Shown one piece after another: positions 1 to 10,180 of a DNA stretch of 64,000 bases. The DNA is from Macrosoma leucophasiata (taxonomy: Eukaryota; Arthropoda; Insecta; Lepidoptera; Hedylidae). The position numbers and the translations under genes were made by a program. Numbering within the stretch: the stretch's first letter is position 1; each line of letters begins with the position of its first letter. The notes beneath the pieces are model-generated. The model was given only the letters and a program-made list of their open reading frames with translations. It ran no database searches and was not told where the DNA came from. The stretch covers positions 20,418,001-20,482,000 of the forward strand of contig JAWQUS010000030.1 of NCBI GenBank assembly GCA_036365455.1, written 5' to 3'.

Positions 1-150
1 TGGTAGAGCTCCACCTGATGGAGCTCGTGGGCGTAGGCACCACCTCATTACCTAGTCTACTTGTCGCTAAATGTTAGTGTTCAGCGCTATCGTATTCCGT
101 GTTAGGTGGTAATGTATGGCCCTGTGATTTCCGGAAAAGAGGCATAACCT
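1..150 (+). mobile_element. Family D repeat, cut by window edge
   Basis: Starts inside the family's opening (GGTAGAGCTCC) and runs through 'gcaccacc.cattacct', 'gtgttcagc' and 'ggccctgtgatttccgg' to the 'gaggcataacc' block. The 3' half is missing; a different tRNA-like remnant and a family C tail follow. Family D has no tRNA-like head. Its 5' end carries a short hairpin built from two GAGCTC sites, and full copies end in an A run. Confidence 0.8.
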
Positions 151-182
151 GAGATCCAGGTTCGATTTCTGCCCGAAGTCAA

Positions 183-298
183 ATTGGGCCAAAACGTAAC
201 CGGTGAATCGTGGGCGTTCTGCATGTATGTTTGAATGCATGCATTGACCTCTGCCTACCCCTTCGAGGATTACAGGCGTGAAGTTACGAAGTTACGTA
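183..298 (+). mobile_element. Family C SINE, 3' part
   Basis: Only the 3' third is present: 'aaaacgtaaccgg', 'gaatgcatgcatt', 'cctctgcctaccccttcg' and 'attacaggcgtgaagttacg'. It is preceded at 151-182 by a T-arm-like piece (caggttcgatttctg) that belongs to another tRNA-like repeat, so this is a chimeric junction. Confidence 0.75.
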
Positions 299-834
299 AA
301 ATGGCTCCTTAACGACAGAGATAATTTTGTATATACTTAATTTTGTTAGAATAATTACAACCTACGCAAGTTTAATAATTTTATTTATATACGCTGTAGA
401 ACAATGTTCGATGCACAACGACAACTCGCACTTTACTTTTTTGTCACCGGTGACGCGACTTCCGCAGGCTAATGTTATTGTCATGTCACAGGACATAGTT
501 ACGGAGTTATGCCGGTTATTTTTATTTTGCAAACGATAATTTCTTTGTTTCTTCACTTTCTATGGAGGATAACTGGAATGTTAACCGTGCGAAATGCGTT
601 CGTTGTCAATTCGGGAGTGAAATATAATTTATTGTTATATTTATATTTTTCGCAATTACAATACGGGTGCATTTAGAAATCAAAAACAAAAGATTAGTGT
701 AGCGGTTGGACTGGTCATTCTGAGGTTGCAGGTTCGGTCAAAGAGACTGTATAAAGTAATTTTTTTCTTTTATTTTTTCAAGTTCATGTATAGTTGTAAT
801 TTGTTCCATACATAACATATATGTACATATATAT
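299..834. other. No gene seen; tRNA-like remnant
   Basis: AT-rich unique sequence. Short open frames here have no recognisable product. Positions 697-740 resemble a decayed tRNA-like SINE head (agcggttggactggtcatt followed by ggttgcaggttcgg). Confidence 0.4.
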
Positions 835-1002
835 TTTTTTATGTATTGAAAGTGGTAAACAAGCATGCAGTTCACATTGATTTTAAGTGATGACTGCAGC
901 CTAAAGACACCCACACAAAGCCAAGGTCAAAATGCAGATGCGTTACCACTCCTGAGGCCTGAGGTGTTATGCCTCTGTGCCGGAAATTACAGGGCAATTA
1001 CA
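835..1002 (-). mobile_element. Family D repeat, 3' half
   Basis: Reverse-complement copy, from the A-rich terminus (tttatgtattgaaagtgg) through the 'cagttcacattga' and 'cactcctgaggcct' blocks to 'gccggaaattacaggg'. The 5' half is lost. Confidence 0.8.
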
Positions 1003-1237
1003 GGGGAATTGATGACCATACAAGTATGCAGTTCTTATTTATAGTTAAACTGTTATTAATAGGAGGTAATAAGTATTCTGTAATATTTTGATAAAAATAA
1101 TGCCAGATAAATGGTTGGCAGTGAAAAAAAATACATGGAAACCTTACCAATTAAGGAAATCGAAAAAGTTCAGCGCTTACCTATATCTTCAAAATTTACT
1201 TTTTTTTCAAAGCCTTCATTTTTCGTTTAGTTTCTTA

Positions 1238-1340
1238 CGGGGTAGTCAGAGAGTGTTAAGTACCAGATATTCCGGTCTTAACATCTTTACTCATCTTCTT
1301 CTACATCCATCATTCTCATTGTACATGCACGCCGATTTAT
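1238..1340 (-). mobile_element. LINE X (RTE-like) 3' tail fragment
   Basis: Reverse complement of the terminal coding part of the LINE at 52160-53265 ('gtagtcagagagtgt', 'ccagatattccggt', 'catgcacgccgattt'). Strongly 5' truncated and diverged, with no useful reading frame left. Confidence 0.65.
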
Positions 1341-1350
1341 AATAAACGTA

Positions 1351-1654
1351 ACGTAACGTAACTTCACGCTTATAATCCCCAAAGGGGAAGGCAGAAATAA
1401 ATGTATGCATTCAAGCATACATGCAAACACCCACTATTCGCCAGTTACGTTTTATGCCCATGTAACAGGTGGCCAGCCTGTTGCCATCTCCGGGCACATT
1501 ACAAAACTCCGAGGTACTAGGAAACTTCTAGAAAATGGAAAAAATCAACCAGAGATAAAGGATTTTAAACCGTTATCTCTGATAGCCCTCGACCTGGGAA
1601 TCGAGCCCAGGACCTCCAGCGTAGTAGTAGTGGCGTGCTACATCTAGGCTACTG
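1351..1654 (-). mobile_element. Family C SINE, near full length
   Basis: On the minus strand the head carries an A-box-like 'cctagatgtagcacgcc' and a B box (GGGCTCGATTCCC). The body continues to 'aagttacgttacg' at 1351. The unit matches the complete copy at 30011-30330. Confidence 0.8.
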
Positions 1655-2205
1655 AGGCAGTGAAATTTCCTAATATTTTCTGAATTCTGATAAGATTCCT
1701 AATATTTACCTTCATTTCTGATTCGATTTCGCAGGGAAACTCTCTTGCTCAACTCATTGCCCTCTGCGTGACCTTAAAAGCCTCTATTAAGCCTTTTTAT
1801 GAGGCCCATAGTGAGCGACCACGTTTCAGTTCCGTATATCATCCACTGACAACACACACTGGTGAAAGACCGTCTTCTTGAGACTGGCGTTAAATAATGT
1901 ACTTCATTCTCTACCTATCCTGTCACGGAAATAGCCGTGAAGTTTACCATCGTATTTTTCCTGCTCTAAGTTAGGTACTCTAGATTTTTGTTTCCGTTCC
2001 CATTGCAGACATGCTATGTCACGCTACTTATGTAAGTACATGGTAATTGCATCGGAAACAAAGGCTGAAAATGAACGTGACAGGTAAACTTGTATGGTTG
2101 TACTTTAGGTATTCCAAGAATGTATGAACGAAGGATTTTTCATGTTATATCTTTCTGTCTGTCATGCTATTTGATTATACCTTGCTTACCTTGCATCCCG
2201 GTCTG
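1655..2205. other. No gene or clear repeat
   Basis: No supported gene. 1740-1990 may be an old, diverged LINE remnant, but I cannot assign it. Confidence 0.35.
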
Positions 2206-2440
2206 AAAGGAAAAATAAAATAAAAATAATAAATAAATAAAATACGCTTACACTCACAGCCCCACAGTAGGTATAACCTGTGTCGTGGGTGCCGTTGTAC
2301 ACATACAACACATACACAAACACCCAGACCCGAAACAAATATCTGTAGGCCATACAAATATTTGTTCCGGTGCGGGGATCGAACCCGCGACCCTTCGAAT
2401 CAAACGGTGGTTCCGCACCGCTGGACTAACCGGGTCGTCA
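2206..2440 (-). mobile_element. Family A tRNA-headed SINE
   Basis: Minus-strand copy. The tRNA-like head ends at 2440 with an A box (TAGTCCAGCGG) and a B box (GGGTTCGATCC). The body is 'acaaatatttgtatggcc', 'gtgtacaacggcacccacg' and 'ggggctgtgagtgtaagcg', and it ends in an A/T-rich tail. Family A is transcribed by RNA polymerase III in principle, because both internal boxes are intact. Confidence 0.85.
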
Positions 2441-2589
2441 AACCCTCATAGGATTGCTCTTCCGTCCGTATACAGCCATTACTTCAAAACCTCTGGTCCG
2501 ATTGAGTTTGTATGGCTCCGTAATTTCCGGCACTGAGCAGAGGCATCACAACTTAGGAGGAGTTCTAACGCAGCAGCATTGAAATCTTA

Positions 2590-3130
2590 TTAATGAAACT
2601 AGCTGTGCCCGCGACTCCATCCGCGTGAGAATTTATGATTGTTCAGTATCTACCCGGACAAAGTCGTGGGCGCAGTTAGTATAAAAGTAGCCTAAGTTTA
2701 TTACATAAGATATCTGCAAAAAATCGGTGCAGCCGTTCCCGTGATTAGCCGGAACAAACAGACAGACAGACAAAAATTGTAAAAAATGTGGTTTTGGCAT
2801 ATCTACCGTGTATACATACATATGCCGTGTATACACATATATTGACGACCCGGTTAGTCCAGCGGTGTGAGACGACCGTTTGATTCGAAGGGTCGCGGGT
2901 TCGATCCCCGCACGGGGACAAATATTTGTATTGCCTACAGATATTTGTTTCGGGTCTGGGAGTTTGTGTATGTGTTGTTTGTGTACAACGGCACCCACGA
3001 CACAGGTTTATACCTACTGTGGGGCTGTGAGTGTAAGCGTATTTTATTATTTTTTTTTATATGCATTTAGTAAATAGCGGTTATTTTTATATACAAACAG
3101 ACACTCCAATTTTATTTATTTGTGTAGATG
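2590..3130 (+). mobile_element. Family G repeat split by a SINE
   Basis: Family G opens 'actagctgtgcccgcgact', contains 'cagtatctacccgga', 'cgtgggcgcag' and 'ccgttcccg', then a (CAGA)n run. The closing block (agcggttatttttatat, ctccaatttta) sits at 3068-3130, beyond the inserted family A SINE. The unbroken copy at 26337-26650 shows the two parts were once contiguous. Confidence 0.75.
2843..3060 (+). mobile_element. Family A SINE inserted in family G
   Basis: Complete head-to-tail copy with A and B boxes and a T-rich end after 'gtgtaagcgtattttatt'. It interrupts the family G repeat, so it is the younger insertion. Confidence 0.9.
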
Positions 3131-3179
3131 AAATCTTACAGTTACTTACCATCAGCGTGAACTGTATGTTAGTTTGTCT

Positions 3180-3347
3180 CTGGTGCTTGGTGCTATTAGG
3201 ATTTTTCTCTTTTTCAGGCAGTTACCCAGTGCCGGGCTCGGAGTTTGATAATGCGCCAAAGATATCAATAGGCGGGTAATCAGCGATTCATGGGTATTTG
3301 CATGCATCCTTGCTACCTACCCCTTTAGAGATTACAGGCGTAAAGTT
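3180..3347 (+). mobile_element. Family C SINE, 3' half
   Basis: Diverged copy from 'gatttttctctttttcagg' to 'attacaggcgtaaagttacg'. The tRNA-like head is missing. Confidence 0.7.
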
Positions 3348-3615
3348 ACGTGGACTATTCTAGATATCAAAGCGGCTAGATCAAAGAAAGCAGTTCATCA
3401 TCACTAATGATATCAAACTATGAGCGTATTCGTTAAGTTTTAATGTGAGATAGACTTTTTCCTTATCAGCAATGTCTTTTGTCTTGCCATGTTAACCAAT
3501 TGTTTATCTATCTTTGTACTTCACACGTTGATATTAAATATAATTCCTTTTTTTCTGGGTTAGCTAAAGATATTAGTCTCGCTGTCTCATTAATTACGTA
3601 ACAAGGAACAGTTAT

Positions 3616-4011
3616 ATTTTATTTTTAAAGAAAAATTTGACTTCAGGCGAGTCTCGTATATTTCACAAGCATGTGTTAATGCGAAATAATATAAAACAAT
3701 TATTAAGGGTAAAAGCGACTTCTTTACGATATTCAATAAACTGAAAAGTCTATTATATCGGTTGCCTAACTAGCATAGTTGGTAATAGATGGCGCTGCTG
3801 CTACCATAAAGCAATGCAATAGATGTGAAGGAAAGATTTGACAAATCGGGCAGGGCTTCAGTAGCTCAATTGGAAGAGCGGCTGGACTAGATTCCCAGTA
3901 GGTCGCGAGTTCGAGTCTCGCCTGAAGTCAAATTTTTCTTTCCATTTTTCTTTAAAAATAAAATATATTTCACAAGCATGTGTTAATGCGAAATAATATA
4001 AAACAATTATT
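3616..4011 (+). mobile_element. Family B composite repeat with 13-bp TSD
   Basis: Flanked by identical 13-mers AAGGAACAGTTAT at 3603-3615 and 4012-4024. The copy opens with an inverted piece of the family's own 3' end (3616-3655). The sense body follows (cacaagcatgtgttaatgcg, agggtaaaagcgacttc, agatggcgctgctgctacc), then a tRNA-like fold at 3854-3930, then 'ctttccatttttctttaaa', then a second copy of the 'cacaagcatgtg' block. The tRNA-like part keeps acceptor, D and T stems and ends before a T5 run, which would stop polymerase III. So the long unit is unlikely to be an ordinary polymerase III SINE transcript. Confidence 0.85.
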
Positions 4012-4137
4012 AAGGAACAGTTATCTAATATATTGTTTTTGGCTCTTGCAATAGCTATTGCTTGTATCTAAATTGAGACTTCTGGTTCTATGTACTTAGT
4101 ACATGCTTATACGCTAAAGCAGCCAAACTCAATGTAT

Positions 4138-4336
4138 GACGACCCGGTTAATCCAGCGGTGTGAGACGACCGTTTGATTCGAAGGGTCGTAGGTTCGATC
4201 TTCGCACCGAGACAAATATTTGAATGGCCTACAGAGAATATGTTTCAGGTCTGGGTGTTTGTTTATGTGTTGTGTGTGTACAACGGCAACCACGACACTT
4301 GATAGGTACCTAGTGTAATTGTATTTTATTTTTTAG
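4138..4336 (+). mobile_element. Family A SINE, diverged
   Basis: Head with A box 'taatccagcgg' (one change) and B-box-like 'aggttcgatct'; body 'gtgtacaacggcaacc'. The 3' end is shortened: the 'ctgtggggctgtgag' block is missing. Confidence 0.8.
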
Positions 4337-4499
4337 TACTGTTGTCCTAGGGCTCCGCGGAGCAAGTTTCAGGGCTCTTAGGCAATATCGATCACAATGA
4401 AAATTCACTAATCGTCTTTTATCTATACTTTTACATAAAACTGTAGAAGTGTAAATTCTGTACATTAAAAATATTGAAAAAATAAATACCAGGGGATGT

Positions 4500-4935
4500 T
4501 ACTAGATCGATACCGAACCCAAATATGTGATTAGAAACATTTTTGTCTGTCTGTCTGTCTGTCTGTTTGTTCAAGCATCACATAAAATCTACAGGTCCGA
4601 TTACAATGAAACTTGGTAAGATTATACTTTGACCTTTGGCGCACAACACTGTGTACTTTTTATCCCGGAAAAATGTCTGTTTGTCTGTGTGTTTGTGCAC
4701 GCTAATTTCAGAAACAGCTTATTCGATTTTCGGTGTTACTAATATATTGTGGTAAGTTTCACTTAACATATAGTGTTTGTTTCAAGTGAATCAGTTCAGA
4801 AATAAAAAAGTTATGTCAATTTAAAGAATCATATCGAACATTTTTAAGCTATTCTGTATCTTAGTTCTATCTTTTAGGGGGCTTCGTACCTAAAAGGTAA
4901 AAACGGACCCTACGGATTATTAATCCTCCGCTGTC
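4500..4935. repeat. Decayed retroelement tails and (GTCT)n run
   Basis: A (GTCT)n tract at 4545-4570 lies in a diverged retroelement body. At 4862-4935 a minus-strand piece of repeat O (closing block related to 'ggtacggaaccctaa', compare 38745-38876) abuts the GGT-rich tract. Confidence 0.5.
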
Positions 4936-5660
4936 TGTCGATGGTGGTGGTGGCGGTGATGGTGGTGATGGTATTGGTGGCGTTAGTGGTGTTGCTGGCA
5001 TTGGTGGTGTTGGTAGTGGTTGTGGTGGCGTTGGTGGCATTGGTGTCATTAGTGTCGTTGGTGGCGTAGGTGTTGTTGGTGACTCAGGTGTTGGTGGCGA
5101 TGTTGGTGGTAGTGGTTCTTTTTTAGTGGCGATGGAGGCATTGGTGATGTTATGGGTGTTGTTGGTTGTTTCGGATGCGCTGGTGGCATTGGTTGTGGTA
5201 GTGGTGGTGGTTTTGGTGGCGTTGGTGTCATTGGTGGCATTAGAAGAGTAGGTAGGTAGAGCTCCAGTGACGGAGCTCGCGGGCGTAGGCACCACCGCAT
5301 TACCTAATATACTTGCCGCTAAATGGTAGTGTTCAACACTATCGTGTTCCGGTCAGGTGGTAATGTACGGCCCTGTAATTTCCGGCACAGAGGCATAAGA
5401 CCTTAGGCCTCAGGAGTGGTAACGCATCTGCATTTTGATCTTGGTCTTTGTGTGGGTGTCTATAGGCTGCAGTCATCACTTAACATCAATGTGAACTGAA
5501 TTGGTGGTGGCGTTGATGGATTTAGTGGCGTTGATGGCTTTGGTGGCGTTTGTGGTGGTGGCGGTGGTGGAGGTTGTAGTGGTGACAGTGGTGGTGGTGA
5601 TGGTGGAGGTGGTGACGATGGTGGTGATGGTGGTGGTGGTGTTGGTGCCATTAGTGATTA
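4936..5660. repeat. GGT-rich cryptic repeat, split by family D
   Basis: Two blocks, 4936-5240 and 5502-5660, built of imperfect GGT/GGY/ATT/GTT triplets. They give proline- or threonine-rich open frames on the minus strand (4867-5295 and 5460-5651) that are by-products of the repeat. The blocks are separated exactly by a family D copy, so one ancestral tract was interrupted. A complementary CCA-rich tract is at 17110-17275. Confidence 0.85.
5248..5501 (+). mobile_element. Family D repeat inside GGT tract
   Basis: Starts 'taggtagagctccagtgacg' and stops at 'catcaatgtgaactg', where GGT triplets resume. The usual 'catgcttgtttgccac' end and A tail are missing. Subfamily 1 ('atttccggcacagaggc'). 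Confidence 0.85.
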
Positions 5661-6204
5661 AACATGCACAACGTTAATATTCAACTTTTTACTTCTGTCG
5701 GCTTGCATGCCGGAGTGCATATTTATTGTGTATAGATCTATCTTTCATCTTTCATTCTCTGTCAGTAGCACTAATTGACTGAAACCTTACAAAACTTTAT
5801 GATAATTGTCTATAAAAAATATTATGCATAGAAGTTTAAAATGGTCTTTTCGAAAATACGGTTCAGCGTAGGAACAACAGTTAGTAGGTAGGTAGTTACA
5901 CGACTGAGTGTTTAAACACATAATTAGCAATTTTTCGCAATCCTAGCAGCCTGTGTACTTTTATCTCCGATGGCCATACGTCTAATATCATGTACAGAGA
6001 AGCATTACTGTAAAGTAGATTTTTTTAGCTATCCAGAAGTGCTTATGATTCAAAATTAATATCAAAAAGCGCTGCCCAAAGTCACTATTTCACGCGAACA
6101 AAGTCGCAGGCACTGCTAGTTATAAAATAAATATAAAGTTTAGATTCATAATCAAGTCCCGACGCCAAGCTGTACCTACTGCATAATATGTATGTGTATA
6201 TCTT
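5661..6204. other. No gene seen
   Basis: AT-rich sequence. A diverged family G-like fragment is possible at 6085-6120 (cgcgaacaaagtcgcaggc). No coding signal. Confidence 0.35.
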
Positions 6205-6400
6205 CACGCCAAGTCTCTTACAGGGTAGGCAGAGAGTGTGGAGCGCCAGATATACCGGTCCTGACACACCTCCCGTGCTTGTTCTACATCATTCTCTTCA
6301 TACATGCACGCCGATTCCTAAGACTTTTGACCCCACCCTCAGACAATACTCGACCTGTTTGGTCATGGTAGGTCAGTCTTGGTCTTCCTATATACTGCTT
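6205..6400 (-). mobile_element. LINE X 3' coding fragment
   Basis: Minus-strand match to the last part of the reading frame at 52160-53242: 'gggtaggcagagagtgtgg', 'catgcacgccgattcctaag', 'ttggtcatggtaggtcag'. It retains the segment around the RRACMKRMM-type end but is 5' truncated and not functional. Confidence 0.75.
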
Positions 6401-6457
6401 AATGGCTAGCAAAATAATGGCCACCGAATCACATAATACCCCTTCTGGTAGTACTTT

Positions 6458-6730
6458 TTTTATGTAATGAATGTGGCAAACAGGCATGCAGTTCACATTG
6501 ATGTTAAGCGATGACTGCAGCCTATAGACACCCACAGAAAGACTTAGGTCAAAATGCAGATGCGTTACCACTCCTGAGGCCTTAGATGTTACGCCTCTGT
6601 GCCCGAAATTACAGGGCCACCTGACCGAAACACGATAGTGCTGAACATTACCATTTAGCGGCAAGTATATTACGTAATGCGGTGGTGCCTACGCCCGCGA
6701 GCTCCGTCACTGGAGCTCTACCACCAGTAA
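6458..6730 (-). mobile_element. Family D repeat, near full length
   Basis: From the A-rich end (tttttttatgtaatg) to 'gagctctaccaccagtaaaa'. Subfamily 1 markers 'cccgaaattacagggcc' and 'gcggcaagtatatta' are present. Confidence 0.9.
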
Positions 6731-7154
6731 AAACTTTGGTTCATAAGTTTCCTTTTCCTAAGTCATTACCCATACAATAGGTTGCTCTAACCGTTCCAGG
6801 GTCACTTACCACTTTACGATCGACTTGAAGTTCTAAAACTGGTTTCGAACCAGTGCACACTGGTACATAGGGTTTCATCACTACACTTTTCTGTGGTACT
6901 TTTATGTGGTACTAATATAAACCATAAACTATAAACTGAAACTTTAATTTTTTACAGACTCGAAACATGACACATTAACATTTTTTACTTACAACTTCAA
7001 AATAAAGAGTACTTAAATATTAAAGTAAACAGACTAAACATTATCAAATTATGTATCAGGGCAATCATCAGAATCTCAAGGAGCAGATCTGTGGCTATGC
7101 TTCAAGTGAACTGGCCTACTCTCAAACAATGCGATATAGCGATGTTAAACACTT
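6731..7154. other. No gene seen; tRNA-like scrap
   Basis: One tRNA T-arm-like word at 6840-6860 (ctggtttcgaaccagtgca). Otherwise AT-rich and featureless. Confidence 0.35.
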
Positions 7155-7600
7155 TTACTGGTGTTAGAGCTCCAGTGTCTGCACTCATGTAGGTAGGCTG
7201 CATTAATTAAAAATAAAATAAGATACGCTTACACTCACAGCCCCACAGTAGGCATAAACCTGTGTCGTGGGTACCGTTGTACACATACAACACATACACA
7301 AACACCCAGACCCGAAACAAATATCTGTAGGCTATACAAATATTTGTCACGGAGCGGCGATCGAACCCGCGACCCTTCGAATCAAGCGGTTGTCTCACAC
7401 CGCTGGACTAACCGGTCCGCATTACCTAATCTATTGGTAGTATTCGGCACCAGCGTGTTCCAGTAAGGTTTTAAAGTATGATCCCATAATTTCTACCACA
7501 GAGGCAAAAACATTTAGATCTAAGAGTGGCAATGCATGCTCATATTGACTTCTGGTTTTTGTGTTGACGTCTGACCATCATTAAACAAGACATAATTGAA
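7155..7600 (+). mobile_element. Family D repeat split by a family A SINE
   Basis: 5' part at 7155-7205 (ggtgttagagctccagt) and the remainder at 7419-7600 (gcattacctaatc to 'gacgtctgaccatcatta'). Subfamily 2-like features: 'gcaatgcat' and 'cttctggtttttgtg'. Confidence 0.75.
7206..7418 (-). mobile_element. Family A SINE with short TSD
   Basis: Complete minus-strand copy. GCATTA occurs on both sides (7200-7205 and 7419-7424), consistent with a target-site duplication inside the host family D copy. Confidence 0.85.
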
Positions 7601-7627
7601 ATTGCGGGGATTAGTTAGTTTCTACTT

Positions 7628-7770
7628 TTGATAGAGCTCCAGTGACGGAGCTCGTGGGCGTAGGCCCCACTGTGTTACCTAATCTAGTGTTCCCGTCAGG
7701 TGGTGATGTAATTGGCATAATGCCTTAGGCCTCAGAAGTAGCAACGCATCTTTATTAAAATCTCTGGTTC
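7628..7770 (+). mobile_element. Family D repeat with internal deletions
   Basis: Begins 'gatagagctccagtgacgg' and loses the central 'ctaaatggtagtgttcagc' stretch and most of 'ggccctgtaatttccgg' before 'gcataatgccttaggcctc'. Confidence 0.7.
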
Positions 7771-8837
7771 GTTTTTTTTATGTACTTATAATCCGGAAAA
7801 AATACCAAGACCAATAATCAAAAATAAACCAGAACTTGGTACACCAAAAGACATCCCTAACCAAACCAAACAAGCGGTTTTATGGCAGTGCTAACGCACA
7901 ATGTAAATATTTTGCAGGCCAACCTGCGCTAGCGGCCGGTAGCAACACGCGGCCTAGAAAAAAACATTGCCAAATCATGTGCTCGTCACGGTACGACGAA
8001 CGTAGCTTTACTTTGGTTTTAGACGACTGAACTAATGACTGTTAGTTGTTAGTTATTAGTCTGTTGTTTTGGAGACAGTGATACAGCGAATTAAGAATAG
8101 ATTAAATTTTATACTTAACTAGCGACTCGTCCTGATATCGCACGGGAGCAATATACATACCTATATAACACCCGTGCGGACCCGAAGCTAACCATGATCC
8201 ATTCAAATAAACTTGGCACAAATGGTAAACAAATATCCCTCAGTCACAAATTATGATATTCCGGAACCATTACACACTGCAATTGAGGCTCTCCGCAACG
8301 TCCTAAGCCGAGGCACGGACCCGCATGGGTCACCCTTAGGCAGTTGCGCTAACTTTTTGTTTAGGCTGGAGCATCTTCTGCGCTCGTTGATTTCCCGGTG
8401 AAGTAGACTAGTGCCGTCTCAAGACAGACCGCCTACATAAAGCCCGATCTACAAAAAAAAAACTGCAATTGACTGAGGACACTACTTATAACACAGTATT
8501 ATATTACATATTGATATGCACCAAAAAATCAGTGCAAATTCACTTAATAAATTACATTTATTTACAATTTTCGTAATTAGTTCGAAAGTATGCCACAGAT
8601 TATATAGACTCCGTACGAGTTTGACGTTCAGTTATAGGGATGGGATTAAATGAACAAAATAAGGATTGAGAACGGAATGTTCTCCGATGTAAATGATGAT
8701 TATAAAATTAATTTAATTTGAAAAATGTTTTTGTTATTTAAAAACGCGCAACTGCCTAAGGGAGACCCCTGTGGGTCCGAACCTCGGCTTAGGATGATGC
8801 GGAGTGACACATGAGACCTAGCCATTAGGGGAATTCA
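7771..8837. other. Non-coding; inverted repeat pair
   Basis: No gene. 8281-8360 and 8745-8825 are inverted copies of one repeat (core 'cctaagccgaggttcgga' and 'cttaggcagttgcgc' on the minus strand). The same core recurs at 53815-53875. The open frame at 8213-8401 crosses the repeat and is not taken as a gene. Confidence 0.5.
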
Positions 8838-9405
8838 AGCCATGCAAAACAAGTATACAGTAAACATTGATGGTAAGTGATAACTGTAGCCTAAAGACAT
8901 CAACAAGAAAACCAAATACGTTCCTACTCCTCAGGCTTGCCAACTGCCTCGATGGCCTAATGGTCGCAATCGCGATGATAAAGCCTGAGGTGCGGGTTCG
9001 ATGCCCGGGTCAGAAAAATCTATTATTAGGTTTTTTCTGAGAGGAAATTCCTAGTATTAGCTTGTAGTCTGGTACCCGTGCCTCGGAGTAGAGAGCTCTC
9101 TGTGCCCATTCTCTGTCAGTTTTCAGTGAGGGAATAGAGAGTGCACCTGTGTTTGCGCATAGACTTATGCACTATATTATCTCCCGCGCAGTTGGCTAGT
9201 CTCCGTTGAGATTGGCCGCCGTCGCCAAATTTCGGTCTGAAAGACATTATTATTATTACCCCTATAGGTCTAAGGTAATATGCCTCTGTTTCGGCAATTG
9301 CAGAGCCTGACCGGAACAAAATAGCGCTGTACACTACCATTTAGCGGTAAGTACATTAGGTAATGCAGTGATACCTACCCTCACCGGAGCCTGACCACCA
9401 GTGAA
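8838..9405 (-). mobile_element. Family D repeat split by SINE M
   Basis: The 3' half lies at 8838-8937 (ends 'cctactcctcagg') and the 5' half at 9267-9405 (starts 'tctaaggtaatatgcctc'). The halves join in register once SINE M is removed. Confidence 0.7.
8938..9266 (+). mobile_element. SINE M, tRNA-headed with (ATT)n tail
   Basis: tRNA-like head 'cctcgatggcctaatggtcg' with B box 'gcgggttcgatgcccg' at 8992-9007. The body contains 'gtagagagctctctgtgccc', 'gttggctagtctc' and 'ggccgccgtcgcc', and a (ATT)n tail at 9247-9258. It is inserted in an older family D copy. Confidence 0.75.
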
Positions 9406-9724
9406 AAGAAAAAACGTTTTTAGGTCCAATTTCGTCTACATGCAGGTACTTATGTAATAAAAATAACGAAGCATAATGCAGGGAAGCCCCATCGACCACG
9501 TCGACAGGTCTTTGCGCCCGCTGTAACAGGATCAACAGCTTATCCATTCATGCAGTCAGCTGTTTAAACATTATATTTTTTTAATGGGCAAAGCTCATGC
9601 TTAATGAAATTACTTTATTTTAATGGAATTAAGTTATTAGGTTGCATGAGTGGCGGAAGACTTAAAAAATGTCATTGGTAAAATATAGTCAAACTTGTGC
9701 ATTTTGTAAGTAGCATGTATGAAT
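9406..9724. other. No gene seen
   Basis: No recognisable product or repeat. Confidence 0.35.
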
Positions 9725-9887
9725 CTTAACCCCAAATCCTATACGGAGAAGCCAGGGAGTGTGGAGCGTCAGATATCCCGGTCCAGACCGGTCTCGAGCG
9801 AGACAGCTCGAGAGGTGTGTGTCTCGAGCTTCTTCTACATTCATAATAGGGAATATTCATGATTTTTTTTTTCGTCTTATATTAATC

Positions 9888-10102
9888 ATTTACTTTTAAA
9901 ACATAAAATAATATTATAATATAATTTTCATTGATTATGCAATTGTCAATCCACTCGTATTTGAATCTGTCTTTGACAATCTGCATTCGTTTCTTCTTTA
10001 AAACTAGACAACTAAACAGTTAAAAACTATAAGCCAAACTTCATGGTAAATACCTAAACACGCAGAGTGCGAATAAAGAAATATAAGAGTATTTCTTTAC
10101 AT
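9888..10102 (-). mobile_element. Fragment of a gypsy LTR related to 42318-47347
   Basis: About 215 bp matching the LTRs of the intact gypsy element (acttttaaaacataaaataa, cgtttcttctttaaaa, aaacttcatggta, tatttctttaca) with scattered substitutions and small indels. The end corresponds to the LTR 5' end on the minus strand, next to a (TA)n run. The other LTR end is lost. Confidence 0.85.
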
Positions 10103-10180
10103 ATATATATCGTAGAAAAATTATAAATAGGCCTGAAAATATTATAGTTATTTTTCAAAGTGAAATGTAAAACATTGAGT

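Noticed and set aside
3854..3930. tRNA genes at the tRNA-like folds of families A, B, C and M (for example 2844-2920, 3854-3930, 13929-14008)
   Set aside because: Each is embedded in a dispersed repeat with TSDs or tails, and the anticodon arm of family B is abnormal. They are read as SINE or retroposon modules.
3963..4011. Reading the repeated 'cacaagcatgtg' block as a 50-bp target-site duplication of the 3.6-kb family B copy
   Set aside because: A true 13-bp TSD lies outside it (3603-3615 and 4012-4024). The block belongs to the element.
4867..5295. Long proline/threonine-rich reading frames in the GGT-rich tract (also 5460-5651 and 17054-17310)
   Set aside because: All frames of a degenerate GGT/CCA triplet repeat stay open. 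There is no start context, splice signal or domain, and a family D element interrupts the tract.
9781..9835. Cluster of CTCGAG/GAGACC words in the LINE X fragment as a regulatory element
   Set aside because: It is short, imperfect and within a degraded LINE tail; it is probably a local duplication.
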